Origin: an uncultured Hungatella sp.
Lineage (GTDB): Bacteria > Bacillota > Clostridia > Lachnospirales > Lachnospiraceae
Direction of reading: 5' to 3'
NCBI GenBank assembly: GCA_910588505.1
Contig: CAJUPQ010000083.1
Location: 1 to 15,005 of the forward strand
DNA length: 15,005 bases
Shown: one piece after another, positions 6,456 to 13,871 of the stretch
How positions within the stretch are numbered: the stretch's first letter is position 1
Layout: the number at the start of each line of letters is the position of its first letter
The notes under the pieces: generated by a model
What the model was told of the DNA's origin: nothing
The model's input: only the letters and a program-made list of their open reading frames with translations
Database searches by the model: none
Made by a program: the position numbers and the translations under genes

Positions 6456-7307
6456 ATGATTATTCAGAATAACATAGCGGGTATTAATGCCTCCCGCAAT
6501 AAAGGAATCGCAGAAGGCAAGATGAGAAAGAGTCTGGAGAAGCTGTCATCCGGTTACCGCATTAACCGGGCGGGGGATGACGCGGCCGGTCTCGCTATCT
6601 CCGAGTTGATGCGCAGTCAGATCACAGGACTGAATCAGGCTATGAGAAATGTGAATGACGGGATCAGTATGACTCAGACAGGCGACGGGGCTCTGATGGA
6701 GGTTCACTCCATGCTGGAGAGGATGAAGACTCTGGCAGTGCAGTCCGCTAACGGCACGTATAACAGTATTGCGAGAGAAAACCTGGACGCGGAACGGATG
6801 GAACTTTTTCATGAGATTAACCGCATCGGTGAGACATCGAATTTTGATGAGATTCCGTTGTTTGAGTCTGAAAAACCAGCAGGGCCGATAATAGAACCTC
6901 CGAAGCGTTCTGATGAGATTATTACACTGCAGATCGGCCACAGTGACAAAGAACTTTTGGATGTACCGCGTTATTATATGAGCGTTGAAGGGCTGGCTTT
7001 GGAAGACATGAAGTTTACGACTCTGGATGAGGCGAATAAGGCTGTCAGTAAAATAGACATAGCGATCGAGGCTGTGGCGGATATACGGGCAGATTTTGGA
7101 GCCGCTCAGAACCATTTGGAGCACACTCATAATAATCTAAGCGTTACATCGGAGAATATGACCAGCGCCGAGAGCCGCATCCGTGACACCAACATTGCGG
7201 AGGAGTTTACGGAGTTTACCAAGGAGAATATCACGTTTCAGGCAGCTACTTCTATGTCAGCCCAGGCTAATTCAGTTCCTGAGCTGGTCATAAGCCTTCT
7301 TAGATAA
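6456..7307 (+). CDS. Divergent flagellin (minor filament subunit?)
   Basis: The product is 283 aa. Residues 1-130 are the conserved flagellin N-terminal D0/D1 region (M-I-I-Q-N-N-I-A-G-I-N-A-S; L-E-K-L-S-S-G-Y-R-I-N-R-A-G-D-D-A-A-G-L-A-I-S-E). Residues 205-283 are the C-terminal D1/D0 region (G-A-A-Q-N-H-L-E-H-T; A-E-S-R-I-R-D-T-N-I-A-E-E; ending V-I-S-L-L-R). The middle (135-200) is unlike the next flagellin: proline/acid-rich E-K-P-A-G-P-I-I-E-P-P-K and D-K-E-L-L-D-V-P-R-Y-Y. The C-terminal helix also departs from the canonical form (E-N-I-T-F-Q-A-A-T-S-M-S-A-Q). The ATG at 6456 is chosen over the upstream TTG at 6417 because all flagellins begin M-I-I and GGAAGGGG precedes it. Codon use is like the surrounding genes, not optimised as in the second flagellin. 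It is probably a low-abundance subunit or a specialised filament segment. Confidence 0.9.
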   Translation: MIIQNNIAGINASRNKGIAEGKMRKSLEKLSSGYRINRAGDDAAGLAISELMRSQITGLNQAMRNVNDGISMTQTGDGALMEVHSMLERMKTLAVQSANGTYNSIARENLDAERMELFHEINRIGETSNFDEIPLFESEKPAGPIIEPPKRSDEIITLQIGHSDKELLDVPRYYMSVEGLALEDMKFTTLDEANKAVSKIDIAIEAVADIRADFGAAQNHLEHTHNNLSVTSENMTSAESRIRDTNIAEEFTEFTKENITFQAATSMSAQANSVPELVISLLR

Positions 7308-7354
7308 CGGCGGATGATAAGATAAGAAATTTTAGTAAAAGATTGAAAATACCC

Positions 7355-7381
7355 TTAACTTTTCCAAAGTATTGACGATAA
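7355..7381 (+). promoter_or_regulatory. Sigma-28-like promoter of the main flagellin gene
   Basis: TTAA at 7355-7358, 15 bp, then GACGATAA at 7374-7381, close to the sigma-28 consensus TAAA-N15-GCCGATAA. It lies about 127 bp upstream of the flagellin ATG and implies a leader of roughly 115 nt. The surrounding 7310-7420 stretch is AT-rich. No clear terminator for flagellin gene 1 is seen before it, so some transcripts may run through both genes. Confidence 0.65.
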
Positions 7382-7423
7382 TTAAAAATGTAAGGTAAGT
7401 GAGATATAAGTTTTACAGACTTT

Positions 7424-7500
7424 CCGGAGCAGGGCCCTCTTCGGAGAGACAACAGGGACAGGGAAGTTCCTGGTAATAATAGTAATCATAATCAGGAGGG
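7424..7500 (+). promoter_or_regulatory. Structured leader and strong ribosome binding site of the main flagellin gene
   Basis: One hairpin pairs CCGGAG (7424-7429) with CTTCGG (7439-7444), including one G-T wobble. A second pairs CAGGG (7459-7463) with TCCTG (7468-7472) around loop AAGT. The Shine-Dalgarno AGGAGGG at 7494-7500 stands 7 nt before the ATG and also contains an A-GGA core, as CsrA sites that overlap flagellin ribosome binding sites do. Regulation by CsrA is inferred; the hairpins and ribosome binding site are visible. Confidence 0.5.
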
Positions 7501-7507
7501 AAATTTT

Positions 7508-8326
7508 ATGATTATACAGCACAATATAGCGGCAATCAACTCTTATAGAAACTTAGGTATTAACCAGTCCGGTTTGAGCAAGAACTTGGAGAAACTGTCT
7601 TCCGGTTATAGAATCAACCGTGCAGGCGATGACGCAGCTGGTCTTGCTATTTCCGAGTCTATGAGATCTCAGATCAACGGTCTTAACCAGGCTGCGAAGA
7701 ACGCTAACGATGCTATCGGTCTGATTCAGACAGCAGAGGGTGCTCTGACCGAGACTCACTCTATGCTTCAGCGTCTTACCACACTGGCTACCCAGTCCGC
7801 TAACGGTACTTATAATACTGTAGCTAGAAACAACCTTCAGGAAGAGGTTAACGCACTGATTTCTGAGATTGATCGTATCGCTAACAACACAGACTTTAAC
7901 GGTATCAAGCCAATTGATTCCGCGTCTCAGAGTCAGAAGATGACATTCCAGATTGGTCCGACCGCTGGTGAGACCATTACTGTAGACAGAGCTAAGATGA
8001 ATGCTTCTGGTATCGGTGTGTCTGGTCTTAAGCTTACAACATTGGCTAAAGCTAACGCTGCAATTAAGCAGATTAATACTGCAATTGATAAAGTTTCTGC
8101 ACACCGTGCTAAACTGGGTGCTGCACAGAACCGTCTGGAGCACACTGTTAACAACCTGAAGGTTACATCTGAGAACATCACTGCTGCTGAGAGCCGTATC
8201 CGTGATACTGATATGGCTGATGAGATTACTGCATTCACGAAGAATAACATTCTTCTGCAGGCTTCTCAGTCCATGTTGGCGCAGTCCAACTCTGTACCGC
8301 AGAGTGTCTTGAGCCTGCTTGGCTAA
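7508..8326 (+). CDS. fliC: Flagellin, major filament subunit
   Basis: The product is 272 aa, a short flagellin with D0/D1 only and a very small central region (about 135-170), as usual in clostridia. The N-terminal half carries L-E-K-L-S-S-G-Y-R-I-N-R-A-G-D-D-A-A-G-L-A-I-S-E and the C-terminal half A-E-S-R-I-R-D-T-D-M-A-D-E, ending Q-S-V-L-S-L-L-G. It polymerises outside the cell after export through the flagellar type III apparatus, with no cleaved signal. Codon use is sharply biased (GCT, GGT, CGT, AAC, CTT-rich) compared with CGG/AGG/CTG-rich neighbours, a mark of very high expression. It has a strong ribosome binding site, its own promoter and a downstream terminator. The Ser/Thr-rich centre (S-A-S-Q-S-Q-K-M-T, G-E-T-I-T-V-D) offers O-glycosylation sites for the adjacent glycosyltransferases. 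Confidence 0.97.
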   Translation: MIIQHNIAAINSYRNLGINQSGLSKNLEKLSSGYRINRAGDDAAGLAISESMRSQINGLNQAAKNANDAIGLIQTAEGALTETHSMLQRLTTLATQSANGTYNTVARNNLQEEVNALISEIDRIANNTDFNGIKPIDSASQSQKMTFQIGPTAGETITVDRAKMNASGIGVSGLKLTTLAKANAAIKQINTAIDKVSAHRAKLGAAQNRLEHTVNNLKVTSENITAAESRIRDTDMADEITAFTKNNILLQASQSMLAQSNSVPQSVLSLLG

Positions 8327-8346
8327 TTGATTTAAATTTTAAACAT

Positions 8347-8370
8347 CAGGCCCGGTCTTTTCCGGGCCTG
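8347..8370 (+). terminator. GC-rich hairpin after the main flagellin gene
   Basis: A perfect 9-bp stem CAGGCCCGG / CCGGGCCTG around loop TCTTTT, 20 bp after the flagellin stop. No T-tract follows (CGCATAGG), so it may stabilise the flagellin mRNA 3' end or act with the next hairpin rather than end transcription alone. Confidence 0.6.
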
Positions 8371-8390
8371 CGCATAGGGCCATATGTCAG

Positions 8391-8430
8391 AAAGCCATTT
8401 CCGCGGCAAATGCTTGGGAATGGCTTTTTT
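8391..8430 (+). terminator. Intrinsic terminator between flagellin and glycosyltransferase operon
   Basis: AAAGCCATTTCC (8391-8402) pairs with GGGAATGGCTTT (8416-8427), 12 bp with one wobble, and the right arm runs into TTTTTT (8425-8430). The next gene's ribosome binding site begins only 14 bp later. Confidence 0.8.
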
Positions 8431-8457
8431 GTCTTACATGGGTAAGGAGGACCGGGA

Positions 8458-9816
8458 TTGGGGAAAAAAGGTAAGAAGGTAAGAATCTCTCAATGCATGA
8501 TCGTAAAAAATGAAGAGAGGAATATCGAGAAAGCGCTGTCATGGGGCAAGGCTGTCATGTGGGAGCAGATTGTGGTGGATACGGGCTCCACGGACCGAAC
8601 GGTGGAACTGGCCCAAAAGCTGGGAGCAAAAGTATTTTATTTTCCGTGGAAGGACGATTTTTCTGCCGCGAAAAATTTTGCTATCAGCAAGGCGAGAGGG
8701 GAATGGATCGCCTTTCTGGACGCGGATGAATATATGGAGCCTGGGGACGCTTTAAAGATGGCGGAAGTTATAGAACGCATTTCCGGGGATGGCTTTGACG
8801 GAGTATCCACAGGATGTCAGCAGATCGATGATGAGGGAAGGATCTTTGCCTCAGGAACACAGATACGATTCTTTCGGAACCAATCAGATGTTCGCTACAG
8901 GAGAAGGATCCATGAACAGCTGGAATCCATAACCGGGAGAGAACTCCGGGTAGGTGATGTTACCAGAGAGCTTTCCGTCTTTCATACGGGATATCAGAAT
9001 GCGGAGATAGAGGGAAAGAACAAAAATGAGAGAAACCGGAGGCTGATCCTGGAGGAACTGCGGGAAAAGCCGGACAATTATGAGATGATGGGATACATGG
9101 GAGATGAGTGTTTGGGTGATGGAGAAAAGGCGGAGGCAGAGCAGTGGTATCGAAGGGCTGTCGAGTTTATGCCTTTGACACTAAAGTCCTATGATCAGAG
9201 AAGCGCGGTTACTTTTACTAAGCTTTTAAGGCTTCTAACTGAAAAGGAGACCATCTCCTGGAACGAGGCAGAGCCTCTGTACCAAAAGGCTGTGGAGGCG
9301 TTTCCGGAGGAGGCGGATTTTGATTATATTGCAGGACACTTTTTTGCTTCCCGGGGACAGGCACAGCCGGCAGTTAAACATCTGGAGATGGCTATCGGGA
9401 AACTGAATGCTTTTGGATGCTATAATAAGGCTCTGCTTTTGGCGGCGAATCTGCTGGAAGCTTACGACATGCTGGTGCGCTGTTTTTACGACTTAGGGGA
9501 AGATTCCAAATGTATGAGCTACGGAGCCGAGTATTTAAAATACGACAAGTATAACATGGGAGTGCTGTCGAGGGTTTTGAAAGTACTGCTTTCGAATGGA
9601 GAAAAGATAAAGGAGAAGGAGCATGGGACGATTTTGGATTTTTTCTCCAAGCTGTATGATTTCGGCAGCCTGAAAGATCGGCTGTTTCTGGTAAAGGCGG
9701 CAGAGCGGTCAGAGTGCCAGAATTTTGCAGGTTATGCGGTGAGACGGTTGTTTACAGATGAAGAAAGGGAAAAGCTCAAGCTTTCCACGAGAGGGCATGG
9801 AGAAACTGTGTTATGA
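8458..9816 (+). CDS. Family 2 glycosyltransferase with C-terminal helical repeats
   Basis: The product is 452 aa, starting at TTG 8458 with AAGGAGG 7 nt upstream; no ATG gives a complete N-terminus (the first in-frame Met lies inside the conserved strand C-M-I-V-K-N-E-E). Residues 9-110 form the GT-A nucleotide-sugar domain: D41-T-G-S-T-D-R-T and metal-binding L-D-A-D-E-Y (87-92). I-H-E-Q at 151-154, F-H-T-G-Y at 175-179 and K-N-E-R-N at 189-193 are the same family landmarks as in the gene at 5176. Residues 200-452 are helical, TPR-like; the last 120 or so resemble the N-terminal extension of the protein starting at 10993. It overlaps the next gene by ATGA. Probable role: transferring sugar to flagellin or extending a glycan on it, inferred from position directly after the flagellin gene. 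Confidence 0.87.
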   Translation: MGKKGKKVRISQCMIVKNEERNIEKALSWGKAVMWEQIVVDTGSTDRTVELAQKLGAKVFYFPWKDDFSAAKNFAISKARGEWIAFLDADEYMEPGDALKMAEVIERISGDGFDGVSTGCQQIDDEGRIFASGTQIRFFRNQSDVRYRRRIHEQLESITGRELRVGDVTRELSVFHTGYQNAEIEGKNKNERNRRLILEELREKPDNYEMMGYMGDECLGDGEKAEAEQWYRRAVEFMPLTLKSYDQRSAVTFTKLLRLLTEKETISWNEAEPLYQKAVEAFPEEADFDYIAGHFFASRGQAQPAVKHLEMAIGKLNAFGCYNKALLLAANLLEAYDMLVRCFYDLGEDSKCMSYGAEYLKYDKYNMGVLSRVLKVLLSNGEKIKEKEHGTILDFFSKLYDFGSLKDRLFLVKAAERSECQNFAGYAVRRLFTDEEREKLKLSTRGHGETVL

Positions 9817-10961
9817 AGATCTTAAATATTGAGTTGAATGCCTTTGGAAGTAAGGACATAAAAGAGGCTTTTATCGCGGAAGGTCATACGTTTGTGGATT
9901 TTCTCTTTGCGAAGAAAGAGTCAACCCGGAATAACCCGGGAGAAGAGAGAAGACTGACTAGCACACTGCGTAAAGAGACGCCGGATCTGGTCTTCTCGTT
10001 TAATTATTTTCCTATCATTTCCAAAGTCTGCAATGAAGAGCATATCCCATATGTTTCCTGGGTATATGACAGTCCTCTGGTGAATTTGTATTCTTATACG
10101 ATCCTCAATCCATGCAATACGGTTTATGTATTTGACAGGGAATTGTATATGGAGTTTCACAGGGCCGGTATTGGCACAATACGCTATCTGCCTATGGCTG
10201 CCAACACAGAGCGGCTGGATGCCATAGAGAAAGGGGCTAAGCTGCCATACTTGTACGATATTTCTTTTGTCGGCAGCCTGTATACGGAATTTCACAATTT
10301 TTTTGACCGCATGATCTCGCTGTCAGATTATGCCAGAGGATATCTGGATGGGCTTATGAAGGGTCAGATGGAAGTGCAGGGTGATAATTTTATCCAGGAA
10401 TGTCTGGAGCCGGTTATGGATGAACTGAGCCGAGCTCTTCCTATGGAGCCTAACGCGGACGGAGTGGAGAGCCGGGAGTTTCTTTTTGCCCAGTATGTAA
10501 TCAATCGAAAGATCACGGGGCTGGAACGTCCTGGGCTGCTGCAGGCCATAGCCAAGAACCATGTTGTTGATCTTTTTACAATTGATGAAAAGTTTTCTGT
10601 GCCGAATTTGCGGAACCATGGAAGTGTAGAGCCTTATGAACAGGCTTACGAAGTGTTTAAGCAGAGCAAGGTCAATCTGAATATTACTCTTCGCAGTATA
10701 AAAAGCGGAATACCTCTTCGATGTATGGATATTATGGGGAGCGGCGGTTTTCTGCTGAGCAATTTTCAAAGTGACTTTTTGGATTTCTTTGTGCCTGGAA
10801 AGGATTTTGTTTACTACGAAAGTAAGGAGGATCTTCTTCAAAAGATCGATTATTATCTGAGGCATGAAGACGAGCGGGAGGAGATTGCCAGAAGTGGACA
10901 CGATCGGGTTGCTGCCAGCCATACATTCAGGCATCGGGTGAGAGAGATGTTTAGGGTTTAA
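9813..10961 (+). CDS. CgeB/DUF3880-type GT-B glycosyltransferase
   Basis: The product is 382 aa. The N-terminal third matches the DUF3880-type region (T-P-D-L-V-F-S-F-N-Y-F; P-Y-V-S-W-V-Y-D-S-P), and the last 120 residues match the glycosyl-transferase-1-like domain of spore maturation protein CgeB (Glyco_trans_1_2): V-N-L-N-I-T-L-R-S-I-K-S-G-I-P-L-R, D-I-M-G-S-G-G-F-L-L-S-N, then a D-L-L-Q-K-I-D-Y-Y-L segment and a G-H-D-R-V-A-A-S-H-T-F-R-H-R end. Such proteins are GT-B fold enzymes, cytoplasmic, often seen in flagellin or spore-coat glycosylation loci. ATG at 9813 overlaps the upstream TGA, indicating translational coupling. Donor and acceptor cannot be read from sequence. Confidence 0.8.
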   Translation: MKILNIELNAFGSKDIKEAFIAEGHTFVDFLFAKKESTRNNPGEERRLTSTLRKETPDLVFSFNYFPIISKVCNEEHIPYVSWVYDSPLVNLYSYTILNPCNTVYVFDRELYMEFHRAGIGTIRYLPMAANTERLDAIEKGAKLPYLYDISFVGSLYTEFHNFFDRMISLSDYARGYLDGLMKGQMEVQGDNFIQECLEPVMDELSRALPMEPNADGVESREFLFAQYVINRKITGLERPGLLQAIAKNHVVDLFTIDEKFSVPNLRNHGSVEPYEQAYEVFKQSKVNLNITLRSIKSGIPLRCMDIMGSGGFLLSNFQSDFLDFFVPGKDFVYYESKEDLLQKIDYYLRHEDEREEIARSGHDRVAASHTFRHRVREMFRV

Positions 10962-10992
10962 ACAAACCGGGAAAAGGAGGGTGACGAGACGA

Positions 10993-12591
10993 TTGGAGAA
11001 AAACAAGAGGGTAGAGGAATACGAGCGGACAGCGATGCGCTATTATGAGGATGGGAAGCTGGATGAGTGTGTGAACTTGACAGCTGCTTTGCTAAAGGAG
11101 GACCCTTATCTTATGGGCAGCCTGGTGCTGTTGCTTTCCTCATATCGGAAGGAGCTGTTTAGAACCGGAGATCATGGGGCTGGAGCCAGACAGATTACAG
11201 AATTATTAGGCAGGGCTTTTTATGATTACAATACTTTAAAGGACCGTCTCTTTGTGCTGCGGGCTGCCATGAGGGCCCGGTATCGTGGAGTGGTGACAGC
11301 GCTGCGGGAAACTTTTAGCCAGGAGGAATGGAAGATCGTGGAGCGGGCGCTGCTGGGTGAAAATTCGTCAGAAGGTCAAAAAGCCAATGGTCCCAGGATT
11401 GTCTTGTTTTATTCTGGTGTAGAGTCTTTTGACTTTTTTACAGACCAGCTGAGGGACAAACTGCAAAAAAAGGGATGTGAAGTTTTCGTGCTGGATCTGG
11501 GAAAGATCGGCGTGCTGAAAGACGGCTCTTTTGAGGAAGATGAGCGGTTTGAGCGGTTCTTGCTGGATAAGGTAGACGGCGTGGTCTGCTTTGACGGGCT
11601 GGGAATCCGAAGTGAGGATATGGTCCAGATATGGGATGAGCATCAGGCTGTGACCGTCGATATTTTTATGGATCCGCCTCTGCGGTTTCACCCGGTTTTG
11701 GAGATGCATCCTAAAGACTACCATTTGTTCTGCTGTGACAGGGAACATGTGGAGTATGTAAAGAAATATTTTAAAGAAGAGGTTCCAATTGTGGATTTTA
11801 TGCCCCATGTGGGGGTACTGCCTGAGGGGGAGATAAGAAAGATCCCCTACAGGGAGAGAAAATATGATATTTTGTTCAGCGGCACTTACTACAGTCCGGA
11901 GAGTAAATTTAAACAGGCTGAGAGAACGGTTCCAAAGGACAGCGATGCCCATGAAGTGTATGCCAGGGCATTTGAGAATATGAAAGCGGATGGCAGTTTG
12001 TCCGTGTGGAAGGGAATCATGCTTACCTTGGAACAGCTGGGATGGGAGCTTTCTGGACATGATCTGAAAACATTGCTGTGGGGGGCTGAGGCCATGGATT
12101 GGGCTGTCCGCATGTATTACAGGGAGAGCGTTGTGACGGTCCTTGCAGAGGCTGGGATGGAGATCTGCCTTTTGGGGGAAGGGTGGGAGAATCATCCTGC
12201 CGCCGAACTGAATAATGTTCACCGGGTTGCCGGTCAGGTGCCGTACAGGGAGACTTTAACGTATATGGCGGATGCCAGGATCAATCTTAATGTTATGCCA
12301 GGCTTTAAGGATGGTACGCATGACCGGATTTTTAACACATTGCTGCAGCGCTCCGTGCCGCTGACGGATTCCAGCGCCTGGATTGACGAGAATTTTATGG
12401 ATGGCGTGGATATTGCCTTGTATGATCTGAAACAGCTTGAGAAGCTTCCGGAGATTGCGAGGAAGCTTTTGGAGGATGATGAACTTGCGGAGAGGATCAT
12501 TGAAAATGGGTATCAGAAGGTTGCCGGGACTCTGACCTGGGATCTGTGCAGCCAGTGGATCTTGGATGTGATTAGAGGGAATGGAAAATGA
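10993..12591 (+). CDS. CgeB-like glycosyltransferase with N-terminal helical module
   Basis: The product is about 532 aa. GTG at 10981 touches AAGGAGG (10974-10980) with no spacing, so TTG at 10993 is preferred; a start at ATG 11035 is also possible. Residues 1-125 are helical (A-M-R-Y-Y-E-D-G-K-L-D-E-C; Y-N-T-L-K-D-R-L-F-V-L-R-A-A) and resemble the C-terminus of the GT2 protein at 8458. From about 135 it is a CgeB-like protein: R-I-V-L-F-Y-S, D-G-V-V-C-F-D-G-L-G, D-I-F-M-D-P-P-L-R-F-H, Y-H-L-F-C-C-D-R-E-H, D-I-L-F-S-G-T-Y-Y, W-A-V-R-M-Y-Y-R-E, and H-D-R-I-F-N-T-L-L-Q near the end. The 135-532 region aligns over its length with the next gene's product. It is probably a GT-B glycosyltransferase acting on flagellin glycans; the role is inferred. 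Confidence 0.8.
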   Translation: MEKNKRVEEYERTAMRYYEDGKLDECVNLTAALLKEDPYLMGSLVLLLSSYRKELFRTGDHGAGARQITELLGRAFYDYNTLKDRLFVLRAAMRARYRGVVTALRETFSQEEWKIVERALLGENSSEGQKANGPRIVLFYSGVESFDFFTDQLRDKLQKKGCEVFVLDLGKIGVLKDGSFEEDERFERFLLDKVDGVVCFDGLGIRSEDMVQIWDEHQAVTVDIFMDPPLRFHPVLEMHPKDYHLFCCDREHVEYVKKYFKEEVPIVDFMPHVGVLPEGEIRKIPYRERKYDILFSGTYYSPESKFKQAERTVPKDSDAHEVYARAFENMKADGSLSVWKGIMLTLEQLGWELSGHDLKTLLWGAEAMDWAVRMYYRESVVTVLAEAGMEICLLGEGWENHPAAELNNVHRVAGQVPYRETLTYMADARINLNVMPGFKDGTHDRIFNTLLQRSVPLTDSSAWIDENFMDGVDIALYDLKQLEKLPEIARKLLEDDELAERIIENGYQKVAGTLTWDLCSQWILDVIRGNGK

Positions 12592-13775
12592 GGATTGTTT
12601 TATTTTATTCAGAAGTTGAGTCTTTTAATTATTTTTCGGATGTTCTGGCCGCCCAGCTTGAGGCCCGGGGACATGAAACTTTTATACTGGATCTGACAAA
12701 TCCTGGTTCAGGGGGGGTTCATTCCTTTGACTACTTTATTCCATTTATATCAAAAAAGGTGGATATGGCCATCTGCTTTGACGGATTGGGGATTCTGGAT
12801 GATGTATATATTGACATATGGAATGAGCATCAGGCCGAGATTGTGGATATTTTGATGGATCCGCCGATCCGTTTTCACGGGGTTTTTAAAAAGCATCCCC
12901 GGAATTATCATCTGTTTTGCTGTGACAGAGATCACATGGAATATGTGCGAAAGTATTTTCATGAGGAGGTTTCGGATATCGTTTTTATGCCCCATGCAGG
13001 GACTCTTCCGGCAGAGGATGATCCGGTGATCCCTTATGCCAAACGATCGTATGATATCCTGTTCAGCGGCACTTATTATCGCTACCAGGATGAGTTTATG
13101 AAATTGAAAACAGTGTTTTCTGTAGAACCCAACACGAAATTATATTCTTTTTATGAGCAGATGTTTAGCAACCTGACAGAGGATAGCTGCCTGACCCTTG
13201 ACCAGGCATTTCATCTGACTTTGGATCAGTGCAAATGGGAAGTTTCAGAGGATATGCTGAAGCTGATGCTGACATTTACGGAGCCGGTGGACTGGGCCGT
13301 CCGTATGTATTATCGGGAACAGGTTATTACAGCTCTTGCAGAAGCAGGACTTAAGATCCATCTTCTCGGACGCGGATGGGAGAACTATCCTCTTATAGAC
13401 CGCCCAAATGTATACCATATTGACGAGAGGATTCCTTTTGCAGAGACTCTTCCCTATATGGCAGACGCTAAAATCTGTCTAAATGTTTTTCCATGGTTCA
13501 AATCCGGCAGCCATGATCGGATTTTTAACACGCTTTTACAGCATTCCGTGCCGCTTACAGATTACAGCCACTGGGTTGCGGATCATTTTACAGATGGGGT
13601 TGATATTGCGCTGTATGATCTGGCGCACCTGGAGCAGCTTCCTGGTATTGCAGAGTCTTTACTGAAGGACAGCGCTTTCGCGGAAGCTATGATTCAGAGA
13701 GGATATGAGAAGGTGAGTCGCAATTATACCTGGTCTAATTGTGTGGATCGGATATTTGAAGTGATATGTGGTTAA
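12588..13775 (+). CDS. CgeB-like glycosyltransferase, tandem paralogue without N-terminal module
   Basis: The product is 395 aa; ATG at 12588 overlaps the preceding TGA (ATGA). It shares all landmarks of the previous protein: R-I-V-L-F-Y-S-E-V-E-S-F, I-C-F-D-G-L-G, D-I-L-M-D-P-P-I-R-F-H, Y-H-L-F-C-C-D-R-D-H, D-I-L-F-S-G-T-Y-Y, D-W-A-V-R-M-Y-Y-R-E, S-H-D-R-I-F-N-T-L-L-Q-H-S-V-P-L-T-D. It lacks the helical N-terminal extension. Two copies after duplication may add successive sugars or act as a heteromeric pair. It is last in the operon; no clear terminator follows within the 96 bp to the next gene. Confidence 0.8.
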   Translation: MRIVLFYSEVESFNYFSDVLAAQLEARGHETFILDLTNPGSGGVHSFDYFIPFISKKVDMAICFDGLGILDDVYIDIWNEHQAEIVDILMDPPIRFHGVFKKHPRNYHLFCCDRDHMEYVRKYFHEEVSDIVFMPHAGTLPAEDDPVIPYAKRSYDILFSGTYYRYQDEFMKLKTVFSVEPNTKLYSFYEQMFSNLTEDSCLTLDQAFHLTLDQCKWEVSEDMLKLMLTFTEPVDWAVRMYYREQVITALAEAGLKIHLLGRGWENYPLIDRPNVYHIDERIPFAETLPYMADAKICLNVFPWFKSGSHDRIFNTLLQHSVPLTDYSHWVADHFTDGVDIALYDLAHLEQLPGIAESLLKDSAFAEAMIQRGYEKVSRNYTWSNCVDRIFEVICG

Positions 13776-13827
13776 AAAATACCTATAGATTGTAAAAATA
13801 TTAACTGATAGTTTCTTCAAAAACATT

Positions 13828-13847
13828 TATATAGAATATACTATATA
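13828..13847. promoter_or_regulatory. Inverted repeat (possible XRE operator) overlapping a -10-like element
   Basis: TATATAG-N6-CTATATA, a perfect inverted repeat with 7-bp arms, lies 24 bp before the XRE gene start. TATACT (13837-13842) inside it resembles a sigma-A -10; the -35 is weak (TTCTTC at 13813-13818). Position and symmetry suit autoregulation by the HTH protein. The AT-only composition raises the chance of coincidence. Confidence 0.45.
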
Positions 13848-13871
13848 CAATGAAGGAGAAGGAACGTACAT

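Noticed and set aside
7372..7377. TTGACG as a sigma-A -35 before the main flagellin
   Set aside because: No -10 hexamer lies at 16-18 bp downstream; the same bases are better explained as part of the sigma-28 -10 region.
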